DNA from: JBOGEN01 sp050743265
GTDB lineage: Bacteria; Actinomycetota; Actinomycetes; JBOGEN01
Assembly: GCA_050743265.1 (NCBI GenBank)
Contig: JBOGEN010000005.1
Location: 1-46,490, forward strand
DNA length: 46,490 nucleotides
Reading direction: 5' to 3'
Position numbers and translations under genes: made by a program. The notes under the pieces are model-generated. The model did no database searches and had not been told where the DNA came from. It saw only the letters and a program-made list of their open reading frames with translations. Numbering within the stretch: position 1 is the first letter of the stretch; each line of letters opens with the position of its first letter. Below are positions 28,763 through 36,778 of the stretch, piece after piece.

Positions 28763-30163
28763 GTGAGCACGATGAGCGCGACCGGGACGTCCCAGGCCCC
28801 CGACCGCTCCCTGCCCGTGCCCCCCGCCTCGTCGGCAGATGTCGCGGGACCTGGCGCGTCGGGGGAGCGTCAGGTCCCGCGGCTTGCCTCCGGACTCCGG
28901 CTCTACGGCGAGTACCAGGGCACCGGCTTCGCCGAGCCGCAGTACATCGCCCGCCGCGCGGACGGCCAGGTGCTCCAGCTGTCCCGGCTGCTGTACCTGG
29001 TGGCGTCCGAGATCGACGGCGCGCGCGGGTACGACGAGGTCGCGGACGCGGTGGCTGCGCACCTGGGCCGCCCGGTCAGCGCGGACAACATCGCCCACCT
29101 CGTCGAGAACCGGCTGGTCCCGTCCGGCCTCATCGCCGGCACCTGGCGCCTCGACGGCGGCCTGCCACGGACGAACCTCCTGCTCGGCCTGCGGCTGCGC
29201 GGCACGCTGCTCCCCGCCTCCGTGGTGGAGCGCGTCGCCCGCGGGCTCGCGGGGCTGCACGTGCTGCCCATCGTGTTCGTCGTGCTGGCCTGCTGGGCGC
29301 TGGTCGACCTCTGGCTCTTCGTCTCGTACGGGGCGATCTCGTCTCTCACGGCCGTGCTCCAGCAGCCGGCGCTGCTGCTGCCGGTGGCCGGGCTCTCGCT
29401 TCTCTCGCTCGTCGTGCACGAGTTCGGGCACGCGTCGGCCTGCCGCTACGGCGGGGCACGGCCAGGACGCATCGGGTACGGCATCTACCTGGTCTGGCCC
29501 GCGCTCTACACCGACGTCACCGACGTCTACCGGATCGGGCGGGCCGGGCGGCTGCGGACGGACCTGGGCGGCGTCTACTTCAACGTCGTCTTCATCCTCG
29601 TGATGGCCGGCTGCTACGCGCTCACCGGCCACCCGCTCTTCCTCGCCGTCATCTACCTCTGCCACTTCGAGATCCTGCAGCAGCTGCTGCCGATCGTGCG
29701 GCTCGACGGCTACTTCATCCTCGGTGACCTCGCTGGGGTCCCCGACCTGTTCGGGAAGGTCCGGCCGATCCTCACGAGCCTGCTGCCCCGCCGCGACGTA
29801 CCCGCCTCCGTGGCCGGGCTCAAGCGCGGCGTGCGGGTGATGGTGACGATCTGGGTCCTCGTCACGCTGCCGCTGCTCTTCGCGAACCTGGCGTACGCGG
29901 CGTGGAGGCTCCCGGAGCTGGCCCGGACCGCGGCGGCATCGTTCGGCCGGCAGATGCGGGTCGTCGCGGACGGCGCGGTGGACCTCGACGTCCTGGCGGT
30001 GGCCGGCGGGGCCGTGTCCGGGCTGCTGCTGATCCTGCCCACGGCCGGGCTCACGTACCTGCTCTGCCTGCTCGCGCGCCGCCTGGCCCACGCGCTGGTC
30101 GCCAGCGTCCGGAGCCTTCGGGCCCGGGCCGGCGCCCGGGACGCGGCTAGCGTTCCTCGGTAG
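28763..30163 (+). CDS. Membrane M50-type metalloprotease with N-terminal PqqD/RRE-like domain
   Basis: The 466-residue protein has a disordered N-terminus, a PqqD-like winged-helix region (about 48-120: RRADGQVLQLSRLLYLVASE ... LVENRLVPSGLI), and a multi-pass membrane core. The core holds the zinc motif HEFGH at residues 219-223 inside a helix and the distal RLDGY (Asp315), the two metal-binding elements of site-2-protease/M50 enzymes. Its relatives are annotated as putative peptide zinc metalloproteases, for example YydH of the Bacillus epipeptide locus. PqqD-like domains bind leader peptides, so the obvious substrate is the 61-residue peptide upstream. GTG 28763 or ATG 28772 may be the start. 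Its 3' end overlaps the convergent regulator by 17 bp. Confidence 0.82.
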   Translation: MSTMSATGTSQAPDRSLPVPPASSADVAGPGASGERQVPRLASGLRLYGEYQGTGFAEPQYIARRADGQVLQLSRLLYLVASEIDGARGYDEVADAVAAHLGRPVSADNIAHLVENRLVPSGLIAGTWRLDGGLPRTNLLLGLRLRGTLLPASVVERVARGLAGLHVLPIVFVVLACWALVDLWLFVSYGAISSLTAVLQQPALLLPVAGLSLLSLVVHEFGHASACRYGGARPGRIGYGIYLVWPALYTDVTDVYRIGRAGRLRTDLGGVYFNVVFILVMAGCYALTGHPLFLAVIYLCHFEILQQLLPIVRLDGYFILGDLAGVPDLFGKVRPILTSLLPRRDVPASVAGLKRGVRVMVTIWVLVTLPLLFANLAYAAWRLPELARTAAASFGRQMRVVADGAVDLDVLAVAGGAVSGLLLILPTAGLTYLLCLLARRLAHALVASVRSLRARAGARDAASVPR

Positions 30164-30629
30164 ACCTGTACCGCCGGCGCATCGACTCGACCAGCGCGGC
30201 GACGTGACGGCGGTCCTCGGCGGTCAGCTCCTCGAGGCTGGCGATGAGCACGGCGGTCTCCTGGTCGACGGCCTCTCCGCCCTCGTAGTAGTGCAGGCCC
30301 GTCGCGTCCGCTGCCGCAGCGCGCACGACCGCGATGGGGAGCTCGAGCCCACGCGCGAGGCCGTCCAGCGTGTCCGGTCGCGGCGGCCGGACGAGCCGCT
30401 GGGTCACCGCGAGGTGGTACACGGTGGACCGCGGCAGCCCACCTCGGCGGGCCACCACGCCGTACGACCACCCGCGCTCACGTAGCCGGTCGAGGATCAC
30501 CCGTTGCAGCGGATTCGGGGGCTCGCCTGCCGGCCCGGAGGTCGGGGACGCGACCCCGGCGGCACCGTTCTCTGCCCGGGCCCCGGCTTCGTCGCCGGCC
30601 TGGCCCCCCGCCTGGTCTGCGCCGACCAT
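30147..30629 (-). CDS. XRE-like helix-turn-helix protein
   Basis: The 160-residue protein has a flexible Gly/Ala-rich N-terminus of about 40 residues. A helix-turn-helix of the XRE type follows: LQRVILDRLRERGWSYGVVARRGGLPRSTVYHLA, then PRPDTLDGLARGLEL. The rest is a helical C-terminus (LEELTAEDRRHVAALVESMRRRYRS). It would bind DNA as a transcription regulator. ATG 30629 is preceded by AGGTGG; TTG 30632 is the alternative. Its last 17 bp overlap the M50 gene on the other strand, so transcription of one may interfere with the other. Whether it controls the peptide module is not shown by sequence. Confidence 0.8.
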   Translation of the reverse strand: MVGADQAGGQAGDEAGARAENGAAGVASPTSGPAGEPPNPLQRVILDRLRERGWSYGVVARRGGLPRSTVYHLAVTQRLVRPPRPDTLDGLARGLELPIAVVRAAAADATGLHYYEGGEAVDQETAVLIASLEELTAEDRRHVAALVESMRRRYRSTEER

Positions 30630-30665
30630 CAATCGCCACCTAGCCGTCCCGGAGTGTGCCGGTCG

Positions 30666-30671
30666 ACTCTA
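30666..30671 (-). promoter_or_regulatory. Candidate -10 box TAGAGT for the HTH gene
   Basis: TAGAGT on the minus strand lies about 40 nt before the start and leaves a leader with an AGGTGG ribosome site. No clear -35 is seen. Confidence 0.4.
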
Positions 30672-30686
30672 GCCGAGGCGACGTGC

Positions 30687-31850
30687 TCAGCCGGTCAGAC
30701 CCTGCAGGAGCTGACGCGCCATCACGACCCGCTGGACCTGGTTCGTGCCCTCGTAGATCTGCGTGATCTTGGCGTCGCGCATCATCCGCTCGACCGGGTA
30801 GTCCTTGACGTAGCCGTACCCGCCCAGCAGCTGGACGGCGTCCGTGGTGACCTCCATCGCCGTGTCGGACGCGAAGCACTTGGCGGCGGCACCGAAGAAC
30901 GTGAGGTCGCCGGCCATCCGCTCGGACCGCGCCGCCGCGCCGTACGTGAGCTGGCGTGCCGCCTCGAGCTTCATGGCCATGTCGGCGAGCATGAACTGCA
31001 CGCCCTGGAAGTCGGCGACGGGCCGTCCGAACTGCTCGCGCTCCTTCACGTACGCCGTGGCCGCGTCGAGGGCCCCCTGGGCGATCCCCACCGCCTGGGC
31101 GGCGATGGTGACGCGGGTGTGGTCGAGGGTGCGCATCGCGGTGGAGAAGCCCGTCCCCTCGGCCCCGATCATCCGGTCGGCCGGGATGCGGACGTCGTCG
31201 AAGTACAGCTCGCGGGTGGGTGACCCCTTGATGCCGAGCTTCTTCTCCGGCGCTCCGAACGTGAACCGCGCGTCGTCCTTCTCGACGACGAACGCGGAGA
31301 TCCCGCGTGGCCCCTGGTCCGGGTCCGTGACCGCCATCACGGTGTAGTACTCGCTGACGCCGGCGTTCGTGATCCAACGCTTCGCGCCGCTCAGCACGTA
31401 GTGGTCCCCGTCCCGCACGGCCTTCGTCCTCATCGCGGCCGCGTCGCTCCCGGCCTCGGCCTCGCTCAGCGCGTACGAGAACATCGCCTCGCCCCTGGCC
31501 ACGGGTGGCAGGTACCGCTGCTTGAGCTCCTCGGACCCGGCCAGCAGCAGGGGGACGGTGCCGAGCTTGTTCACCGCGGGCACGAGCGAGGTCGAGGCGC
31601 AGGCACGGGCCACCTCCTCGATGACGATCACCGTGGCCAGGGCGTCGGCCCCCATCCCCTCGTACGCCTCGGGGATGTGCACCGCGTGCAGGTCGGCCGC
31701 GACGAGCGCGTCGTAGGAGGCCTCGGGAAACTCCGCGGTCTCGTCCACCTCGGCCGCGTGCGGGGCGATCTTCTGCGCCGCCACCTCGCGTGCCGTGGCC
31801 CGCAGCAGAAGGTGCTCCTCCGGAAGGGCGTAGATGTCGAAGTCAGCCAC
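30687..31850 (-). CDS. Acyl-CoA dehydrogenase (short/branched-chain type)
   Basis: The 387-residue flavoenzyme oxidises an acyl-CoA to the 2-enoyl-CoA and passes electrons to ETF. Family blocks are FSYALSEAEAGSDAAAMRTKA (FAD/acyl-CoA binding), KRWITNAGVSEYYTVMAV, DHTRVTIAAQAVGIAQGALD, REQFGRPVADFQGVQFMLADM and the C-terminal DAVQLLGGYGYVKDYPVERMMRDAKITQIYEGTNQVQR. The latter includes the usual catalytic Glu (YEGTN). GTG at 31850 follows a TACCAT -10 (31864-31859) at 14 nt, so the mRNA is nearly leaderless. It is divergent from UDP-glucose dehydrogenase with only 33 bp between. The exact chain-length or branched specificity is not resolved. Confidence 0.9.
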   Translation of the reverse strand: MADFDIYALPEEHLLLRATAREVAAQKIAPHAAEVDETAEFPEASYDALVAADLHAVHIPEAYEGMGADALATVIVIEEVARACASTSLVPAVNKLGTVPLLLAGSEELKQRYLPPVARGEAMFSYALSEAEAGSDAAAMRTKAVRDGDHYVLSGAKRWITNAGVSEYYTVMAVTDPDQGPRGISAFVVEKDDARFTFGAPEKKLGIKGSPTRELYFDDVRIPADRMIGAEGTGFSTAMRTLDHTRVTIAAQAVGIAQGALDAATAYVKEREQFGRPVADFQGVQFMLADMAMKLEAARQLTYGAAARSERMAGDLTFFGAAAKCFASDTAMEVTTDAVQLLGGYGYVKDYPVERMMRDAKITQIYEGTNQVQRVVMARQLLQGLTG

Positions 31851-31883
31851 GTGGCGGGATGGTACGCCCCGTACCCTGCCGGG
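31851..31883. promoter_or_regulatory. 33-bp divergent promoter with palindromic -10 elements
   Basis: The inverted repeat GGTACG-CCC-CGTACC (31861-31875) contributes to both -10 boxes. TACCCT (31872-31877, plus strand) is exactly 12 nt before the UDP-glucose dehydrogenase GTG. TACCAT (31864-31859, minus strand) is 14 nt before the acyl-CoA dehydrogenase GTG. Both mRNAs would start at or within about 2 nt of their start codons, and each -35 region would lie inside the other gene. Confidence 0.6.
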
Positions 31884-33203
31884 GTGACTCACAGACTGAC
31901 CGTGCTCGGAACCGGGTACCTCGGGGCCACGCACGCGGCGTCCATGGCCGAGCTCGGCTTCGAGGTGCTCGGCATGGACGTGGACGCGGAGAAGATCGCG
32001 CTGCTGTCCGACGGTCGCGTGCCCTTCTACGAGCCCGACCTCGAGCCCCTGCTGCGCAAGGGCCTCGACTCGGGGAGGCTCCGCTTCACCACCTCCTACG
32101 AGGAGGTGGCCGCCTTCGGTGACGTCCACTTCCTCTGCGTCGGAACCCCCCAGAAGCGCGGCGAGTACGCCGCCGACCTCCGCTACGTCGACGCGGTGGT
32201 GGACGGGCTGGCGCCCCACCTGGACCGCGACTGCCTCGTGGTCGGCAAGTCGACCGTGCCGGTGGGCACCGCCGGCCGTCTCGCGGACCGGCTCGCCGCG
32301 AAGGCACCCGCGGGCGCGGGGGCCGAGCTGGCGTGGAACCCGGAGTTCCTGCGCGAAGGCTTCGCCGTCGACGACACGCTGCGCCCGAACCGCCTCGTCT
32401 TCGGGGTCGGCTCCGAGCGCGCCGAGGCGGTGCTGCGGGAGGTCTACGCGTCCACGCTCAGCGCCGGTGTCCCTGTCGTCGTGTGCGACTACGCGACCGC
32501 CGAGCTCGTCAAGGTCTCCTCCAACGCCTTCCTCGCGACGAAGATCTCGTTCATCAACGCGATGGCCGAGGTCTGCGAGGCCTCGGGCGGCGACGTCTCC
32601 CTGCTGTCCAAGGCCCTCTCGTACGACGAGCGCATCGGCGGCAGGTTCCTCAACGCGGGGCTGGGCTTCGGTGGCGGGTGCCTGCCCAAGGACATCCGCG
32701 CGTTCATGGCCCGGGCCGGCGAGCTGGGGGCGGACCAGGCGCTCACGTTCCTCCGCGAGGTCGACGCCATCAACATGCGCCGCCGGGACCGCGTGGTCGA
32801 CATGGCCCGCGAGCTCCTGGGCGGCACGTTCATGGGCAAGAACGTCGCCGTGCTGGGAGCGGCCTTCAAGCCCAACTCCGACGACATCCGCGATTCACCC
32901 GCGCTGAACGTGGCCGCCCGGATCCTCCTCCAGGGGGCCCAGGTCTCCGTCTACGACCCCAAGGCGATGGACAACGCCCGCGCGATGTTCCCCCAGCTGG
33001 AGTACCGCGAGTCAGCCGAGGACGCGGCCACCGGCGCCCACCTCGTGCTGCACCTCACCGAGTGGCGGGAGTTCCGCGAGATGGACCCGGCGGCACTGAC
33101 CGGCGTCGTCACCGAGCGCAAGATCGTGGACGGGCGCAACGCCCTCGACCCCGACCGCTGGCGTGCGGCCGGCTGGACGTACCGGGCCGTGGGGAGGCCG
33201 TAG
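31884..33203 (+). CDS. ugd: UDP-glucose 6-dehydrogenase
   Basis: The 439-residue enzyme oxidises UDP-glucose to UDP-glucuronate with two NAD. The N-terminal dinucleotide fold starts TVLGTGYLGATHAASMAELG. The catalytic cysteine is C266 in GLGFGGGCLPKDIRAF, and the C-terminal domain has AVLGAAFKPNSDDIRDSPAL and VSVYDPKAMDNARAMFP. UDP-glucuronate feeds surface polysaccharides or glycolipids. The GTG at 31884 is the predicted transcription start as well (leaderless). It sits away from the glycopolymer operon, so its product may serve several pathways. Confidence 0.93.
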   Translation: MTHRLTVLGTGYLGATHAASMAELGFEVLGMDVDAEKIALLSDGRVPFYEPDLEPLLRKGLDSGRLRFTTSYEEVAAFGDVHFLCVGTPQKRGEYAADLRYVDAVVDGLAPHLDRDCLVVGKSTVPVGTAGRLADRLAAKAPAGAGAELAWNPEFLREGFAVDDTLRPNRLVFGVGSERAEAVLREVYASTLSAGVPVVVCDYATAELVKVSSNAFLATKISFINAMAEVCEASGGDVSLLSKALSYDERIGGRFLNAGLGFGGGCLPKDIRAFMARAGELGADQALTFLREVDAINMRRRDRVVDMARELLGGTFMGKNVAVLGAAFKPNSDDIRDSPALNVAARILLQGAQVSVYDPKAMDNARAMFPQLEYRESAEDAATGAHLVLHLTEWREFREMDPAALTGVVTERKIVDGRNALDPDRWRAAGWTYRAVGRP

Positions 33204-33211
33204 CCGGGCCC

Positions 33212-33724
33212 TCAGCGGTCGGCCTCACCCGCGCGGCGCTCGCGCAGGGCGCGGCCCTTCGCGGTCGCCGCCTCCTTGAGCTCGGCCTGGAACGCCAGCA
33301 TCCGCCCGCGCAGCCCGTCGTCCGACGCGGCGAGGATGCGGACCGCGAGCAGGCCCGCGTTGCGTGCCCCGCCGACGGACACGGTCGCGACCGGCACGCC
33401 CGCCGGCATCTGGACGATGGAGAGCAGCGAGTCGAGGCCGTCGAGGTGCGCCAGCGGCACCGGGACTCCGATGACCGGCAGCGGCGTCACGCTGGCGAGC
33501 ATGCCGGGCAGGTGGGCCGCTCCCCCGGCGCCCGCGACCAGCACCCTCAGCCCTCGGCCGGCCGCCTGCTCCCCGTACGCGAGCATGTCGTGCGGCATGC
33601 GGTGCGCGGACACCACGTCCACCTCGCAGGCCACGTCGAACTCCTCAAGCGCGTCGACGGCCGGGCGCATGACCGGCCAGTCCGAGTCGCTGCCCATGAC
33701 GACGCCGACCGGCGGGCCGCTCAC
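33212..33724 (-). CDS. purE: N5-carboxyaminoimidazole ribonucleotide mutase
   Basis: The 170-residue PurE converts N5-CAIR to CAIR in purine synthesis. It shows the class I signature VGVVMGSDSDWPVM with the conserved active-site Ser/Asp, then VVSAHRMPHDML (active-site His), GAGGAAHLPGMLAS, and SIVQMPAGVPVATVSVGGARNAGLLAVRIL. GTG 33724 overlaps the purK stop by 4 nt. The length and motifs are complete, so it should be active. It works with PurK, which supplies its unstable substrate. Confidence 0.95.
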   Translation of the reverse strand: MSGPPVGVVMGSDSDWPVMRPAVDALEEFDVACEVDVVSAHRMPHDMLAYGEQAAGRGLRVLVAGAGGAAHLPGMLASVTPLPVIGVPVPLAHLDGLDSLLSIVQMPAGVPVATVSVGGARNAGLLAVRILAASDDGLRGRMLAFQAELKEAATAKGRALRERRAGEADR

Positions 33725-34857
33725 GCGTCCCCCTCAGCCAGGTATGCCGCCGCATGGCGGGCACGCGCCCGCAGGTCGTCAGGATCGTCGCCGCAGACGG
33801 TCACGTGCCCGATCTTGCGCCCCGGACGGACCGCCTTGCCGTACAGGTGCACCCGCACTGCCGGGTCGTGCGCCATCACGTGGACGAATCGGCCGTGGAC
33901 GTCCGGGTCGTCGCCGCCGAGCACGTTCGCCATCACCGCGTACGGCGTGGTGGGCTGCGGGCTCCCCAGCGGGAGGTCGAGCACCGCGCGCAGGTGCTGC
34001 TCGAACTGGGACGTGCGGGCGCCGTCCAGGGTCCAGTGCCCGGAGTTGTGCGGCCGCATGGCGAGCTCGTTCACCAGCAGCCCGTCGTCGGTCTCGAACA
34101 GCTCGACCGCGAGCAGGCCGGTCACGTCCAGCTCGCCGGCGACCGCGAGCGCGACGTGCTGCGCGTCGACCGCCCGGTCGGCGTCCAGGCCCGGCGCGGG
34201 GGCGAGCACCTCGACGCAGATCCCGTCACGCTGGACGGTCTCGACGGCGGGGTACGCCGCCGCCTGACCGGACGGGGACCGGGCCACCAGGGCGGCCAGC
34301 TCGCGGCGGAACGGGACCCGCTCCTCGGCGAACAGGCTGAGCCCACTCAGCCGGGGCAGCAGCTCCCCGGCATGGCGCGCTGACTCCACCACCCAGACGC
34401 CCTTGCCGTCGTAGCCGCCGCGTACGGCCTTGAGGACGACGGGCCAGCCCCACTCGTCGGCAAAGGCACGCAGGTCGTCCGGGCCGGACACCGCGCCCCA
34501 CCGCGGAGCGGGGATGCCGGCCCGGCCCAGACGGGCCCGCATCACGGCCTTGTCCTGGGCGTGGATGAGCGCGTGCGGCCCGGGGCGTACGACGGTCTTG
34601 TCCTTGACCAGGCGATGCAGGTGCTCGGCGGGGACGTGCTCGTGGTCGAACGTGAGCACGTCGCAGCCCTTGGCGAAGGCGCGGAGGTCCTCGAGCGCGC
34701 GGTGGTCGCCCACCTGGACGGTGCCGCTGACCAGGGCGGCCGAGTCGTGCTCGTCCGCGGCGAGCACCCGGAACGCTATGCCGAGCGGGATGCTGGCCTG
34801 CTGCGTCATGCGGGCCAGCTGCCCGCCCCCGACCATGCCGACCACGGGAACGCTCAC
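33721..34857 (-). CDS. purK: 5-(carboxyamino)imidazole ribonucleotide synthase
   Basis: The 378-residue ATP-grasp enzyme makes N5-CAIR from AIR, bicarbonate and ATP. It starts VVGMVGGGQLARMTQQASIPLGI and has TFDHEHVPAEHL, the ATP-grasp blocks PVVLKAVRGGYDGKGVWVV, LLVNELAMRPHNSGHWTLDGARTSQFEQHLRAV, and LGGDDPDVHGRFV near the end. GTG 34857 is chosen because a TACGCT -10 box (34871-34866) lies 14 nt upstream, giving a nearly leaderless mRNA, and because the family fold begins there. It is coupled to purE by a GTGA overlap. Confidence 0.94.
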   Translation of the reverse strand: MSVPVVGMVGGGQLARMTQQASIPLGIAFRVLAADEHDSAALVSGTVQVGDHRALEDLRAFAKGCDVLTFDHEHVPAEHLHRLVKDKTVVRPGPHALIHAQDKAVMRARLGRAGIPAPRWGAVSGPDDLRAFADEWGWPVVLKAVRGGYDGKGVWVVESARHAGELLPRLSGLSLFAEERVPFRRELAALVARSPSGQAAAYPAVETVQRDGICVEVLAPAPGLDADRAVDAQHVALAVAGELDVTGLLAVELFETDDGLLVNELAMRPHNSGHWTLDGARTSQFEQHLRAVLDLPLGSPQPTTPYAVMANVLGGDDPDVHGRFVHVMAHDPAVRVHLYGKAVRPGRKIGHVTVCGDDPDDLRARARHAAAYLAEGDA

Positions 34858-34909
34858 GAGTGCCGAGCGTACAGACCGCACCGACCAGGGCGGTCCGGAG
34901 CGTCGGCGC

Positions 34910-36061
34910 TCAGAAGCCCAGCTCTCGCGCGATCAGCATGCGCTGCACCTCGGAGGTGCCCTCGCCGATCTCGAGCACCTTGGCGTCGCGCCACATGCGC
35001 GCCACGGGGAACTCGTTCATGAACCCGTACCCGCCGTGGATCTGGGTGGCCTCTCGGGCGTTGGCCACCGCGCACTCCGACGCGTGGAGCTTGGCGATCG
35101 CCGCCTCCTTCTTGAACGGCTCGCCGCGCAGCATCTTCTCCGCCGCCGCATAGTAGGCGAGCCGGGACGTGTGGGCGCGCGTCTCCATGTCGGCGAGCTT
35201 GAACGCGATGGCCTGGTTGTCGCCGATGGGACGGCCGAAGGCCTCCCGCTGGCCGGCGTACCGCACCGACTCGTCGAGGCAGCCCTGGGCGAGACCCGTG
35301 GCAAGGGCCGAGATGGCGATGCGGCCCTCGTCCAAGGTCTGGAGGAACTGGGCGTAGCCCCGCCCGCGCTGCCCCACCAGGTTCGCCTCCGGGACACGGC
35401 AGTCCGTGAAGGACAGCTCGCGGGTGTCGGACGCGTTCCAGCCGACCTTGGAGTACTTCTTCGACACCGTGAAGCCCGGCGTACCCGACGGGACGAGGAT
35501 CGAGGAGATCTCCTTGCCCCCGTCCTCGGCTTGCCCGGTCACGGCGGTGACGATGACGAAGCCGGTGATGTCGGTGCCCGAGTTCGTGATGAACGCCTTG
35601 GTGCCGTTGACCACCCACTCGCCGCCCTCGAGCCGCGCGGTGGTACGGGTGCCGTGGGCGTCCGTCCCGCAGCCGGGCTCGGTGAGGCCGAAGGCCCCGA
35701 GGGCCTCCGCGGTGCACAACCGCGGCAGCCACCGCCGCTTCTGCTCGTCGGTGCCGAACCGGGCGATCGGCATCGCCCCGAGCGAGACGGCCGCCTCCAG
35801 CGTGATCGCGACGGACGAGTCGACCCGGGCCAGCTCCTCGATCGCGAGGCACAGGGCGAAGTAGTCGCCGCCCATGCCGCCGTGCTCCTCGGCGAACGGC
35901 AGGCCGAACAGCCCCATGTCGCCCATCTGGTGGACGATGTCGTACGGGAACGCCTCCCGCTCGTAGTAGTCGCCGATCACCGGGGCGACGACCTCGCGGG
36001 CGAACTGCTCCACGGTCTTGCGAAGCGCGTGGTGCTCCTCGCCCAGTCGGTAGTCCAGCAC
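34910..36061 (-). CDS. Acyl-CoA dehydrogenase (isovaleryl/short-chain-like)
   Basis: The 383-residue enzyme is a second FAD-dependent acyl-CoA dehydrogenase. It has YRLGEEHHALRKTVEQFAREV at the start, GAFGLTEPGCGTDAHGTRTTA, TKAFITNSGTDITGFVIVTAV, REAFGRPIGDNQAIAFKLADME and QIHGGYGFMNEFPVARMWRDAKVLEIGEGTSEVQRMLIARELGF. The GEGTSE segment carries the C-terminal acidic residue region; substrate class is uncertain. GTG 36061 is preferred over ATG 36088 because AGGAG lies 7 nt upstream and homologues begin at the same motif. It is not near other degradation genes except the acyl-CoA dehydrogenase 3 kb away. Confidence 0.9.
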   Translation of the reverse strand: MLDYRLGEEHHALRKTVEQFAREVVAPVIGDYYEREAFPYDIVHQMGDMGLFGLPFAEEHGGMGGDYFALCLAIEELARVDSSVAITLEAAVSLGAMPIARFGTDEQKRRWLPRLCTAEALGAFGLTEPGCGTDAHGTRTTARLEGGEWVVNGTKAFITNSGTDITGFVIVTAVTGQAEDGGKEISSILVPSGTPGFTVSKKYSKVGWNASDTRELSFTDCRVPEANLVGQRGRGYAQFLQTLDEGRIAISALATGLAQGCLDESVRYAGQREAFGRPIGDNQAIAFKLADMETRAHTSRLAYYAAAEKMLRGEPFKKEAAIAKLHASECAVANAREATQIHGGYGFMNEFPVARMWRDAKVLEIGEGTSEVQRMLIARELGF

Positions 36062-36140
36062 GTCTGACTCCTCACGGGGGTCGCCCATGACAGGGCAGCG
36101 ACAGGTTTGCGTCTGGACTGTCATAGTGCCACGTCGTCGC

Positions 36141-36146
36141 TAGGCT
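36141..36146 (+). promoter_or_regulatory. -10 box TAGGCT upstream of GtrA / upstream ORF
   Basis: TAGGCT lies exactly 12 nt before a GTG at 36153. It therefore predicts a transcript that begins at that GTG, the first codon of a 34-residue ORF coupled to gtrA. Confidence 0.5.
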
Positions 36147-36152
36147 CGGGGG

Positions 36153-36257
36153 GTGCCGCTCCCCGTGTCACCCGCTGTGTCACCAGCCCAGCCCTGGGCC
36201 GATCCCGGGCTCGGGCCGCGGGCGGGGTGGGGGCCCGAGCCACTGGCCACGCCGTGA
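36153..36257 (+). CDS. Possible leaderless 34-residue upstream ORF coupled to the GtrA gene
   Basis: This short ORF begins at the predicted transcription start and encodes a Pro-rich peptide (VPLPVSPAVSPAQPWADPGL then 14 more residues). Its TGA stop overlaps the GtrA start codon as GTGA (36254-36257), the usual form of translational coupling in this genome. It is too short to judge by composition alone. It could be a leader peptide controlling GtrA translation, or a chance ORF. Confidence 0.4.
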   Translation: MPLPVSPAVSPAQPWADPGLGPRAGWGPEPLATP

Positions 36258-36778
36258 GGCTGCGCGACCTCTACTACGGCCTGCACCACCTCGTCCGGGA
36301 GCTGGCCAAGTTCGGGGTGGTGGGGGCGGTCGCGTACGTGGTCGACGTGGCGGTGTTCAACGTCGTCCGGGTCGGGATGGACGAGGGTCCGCTGCTGGCG
36401 AAGACGGTGTCCGTGGCCGTGGCGACGACCGTGGCGTACGCGGGCAACCGGCACTGGACGTTCCGCCACCGGGGCCGCTCGGGCCTGGCCCGGGAGTACA
36501 CGCTGTTCTTCCTCCTCAACGGCGTCGGCCTGGGCATCTCGCTGACCTGTCTGGCGATCTCGCACTACGCCCTCGGCTTCACCAGCGCCCTCGCCGACAA
36601 CATCGCGGCGAACCTCGTCGGCCTGGCGCTCGGCACGACGTTCCGCTTCTGGTCCTACCGGCGGTGGGTGTTCCCGGCCCGCGCCGAGGGCGCCGAGACG
36701 GACGCCGACCCGGACCAGGCCGGGTCAGCCGGCTCCGCCGGGTCCGCCGGCGAGACCGGCCTCACTCGGCCGCGCTGA
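36254..36778 (+). CDS. GtrA family membrane protein
   Basis: The 174-residue protein has four membrane helices and the GtrA/DPMS pattern: ELAKFGVVGAVAYVVDVAVFN, AKTVSVAVATTVAYAGNRHWTFRHRG, YTLFFLLNGVGLGISLTCLAIS and NLVGLALGTTFRFWSYRRWVFPA. GtrA proteins flip or assist transfer of polyprenyl-phosphate sugars across the membrane. The C-terminal tail (GSAGSAGSAGETG) is low-complexity. GTG 36254 lacks a strong ribosome site but overlaps the stop of a short upstream ORF. The last 17 bp overlap the convergent histidine kinase gene. The associated sugar is unknown. Confidence 0.87.
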   Translation: MRLRDLYYGLHHLVRELAKFGVVGAVAYVVDVAVFNVVRVGMDEGPLLAKTVSVAVATTVAYAGNRHWTFRHRGRSGLAREYTLFFLLNGVGLGISLTCLAISHYALGFTSALADNIAANLVGLALGTTFRFWSYRRWVFPARAEGAETDADPDQAGSAGSAGSAGETGLTRPR

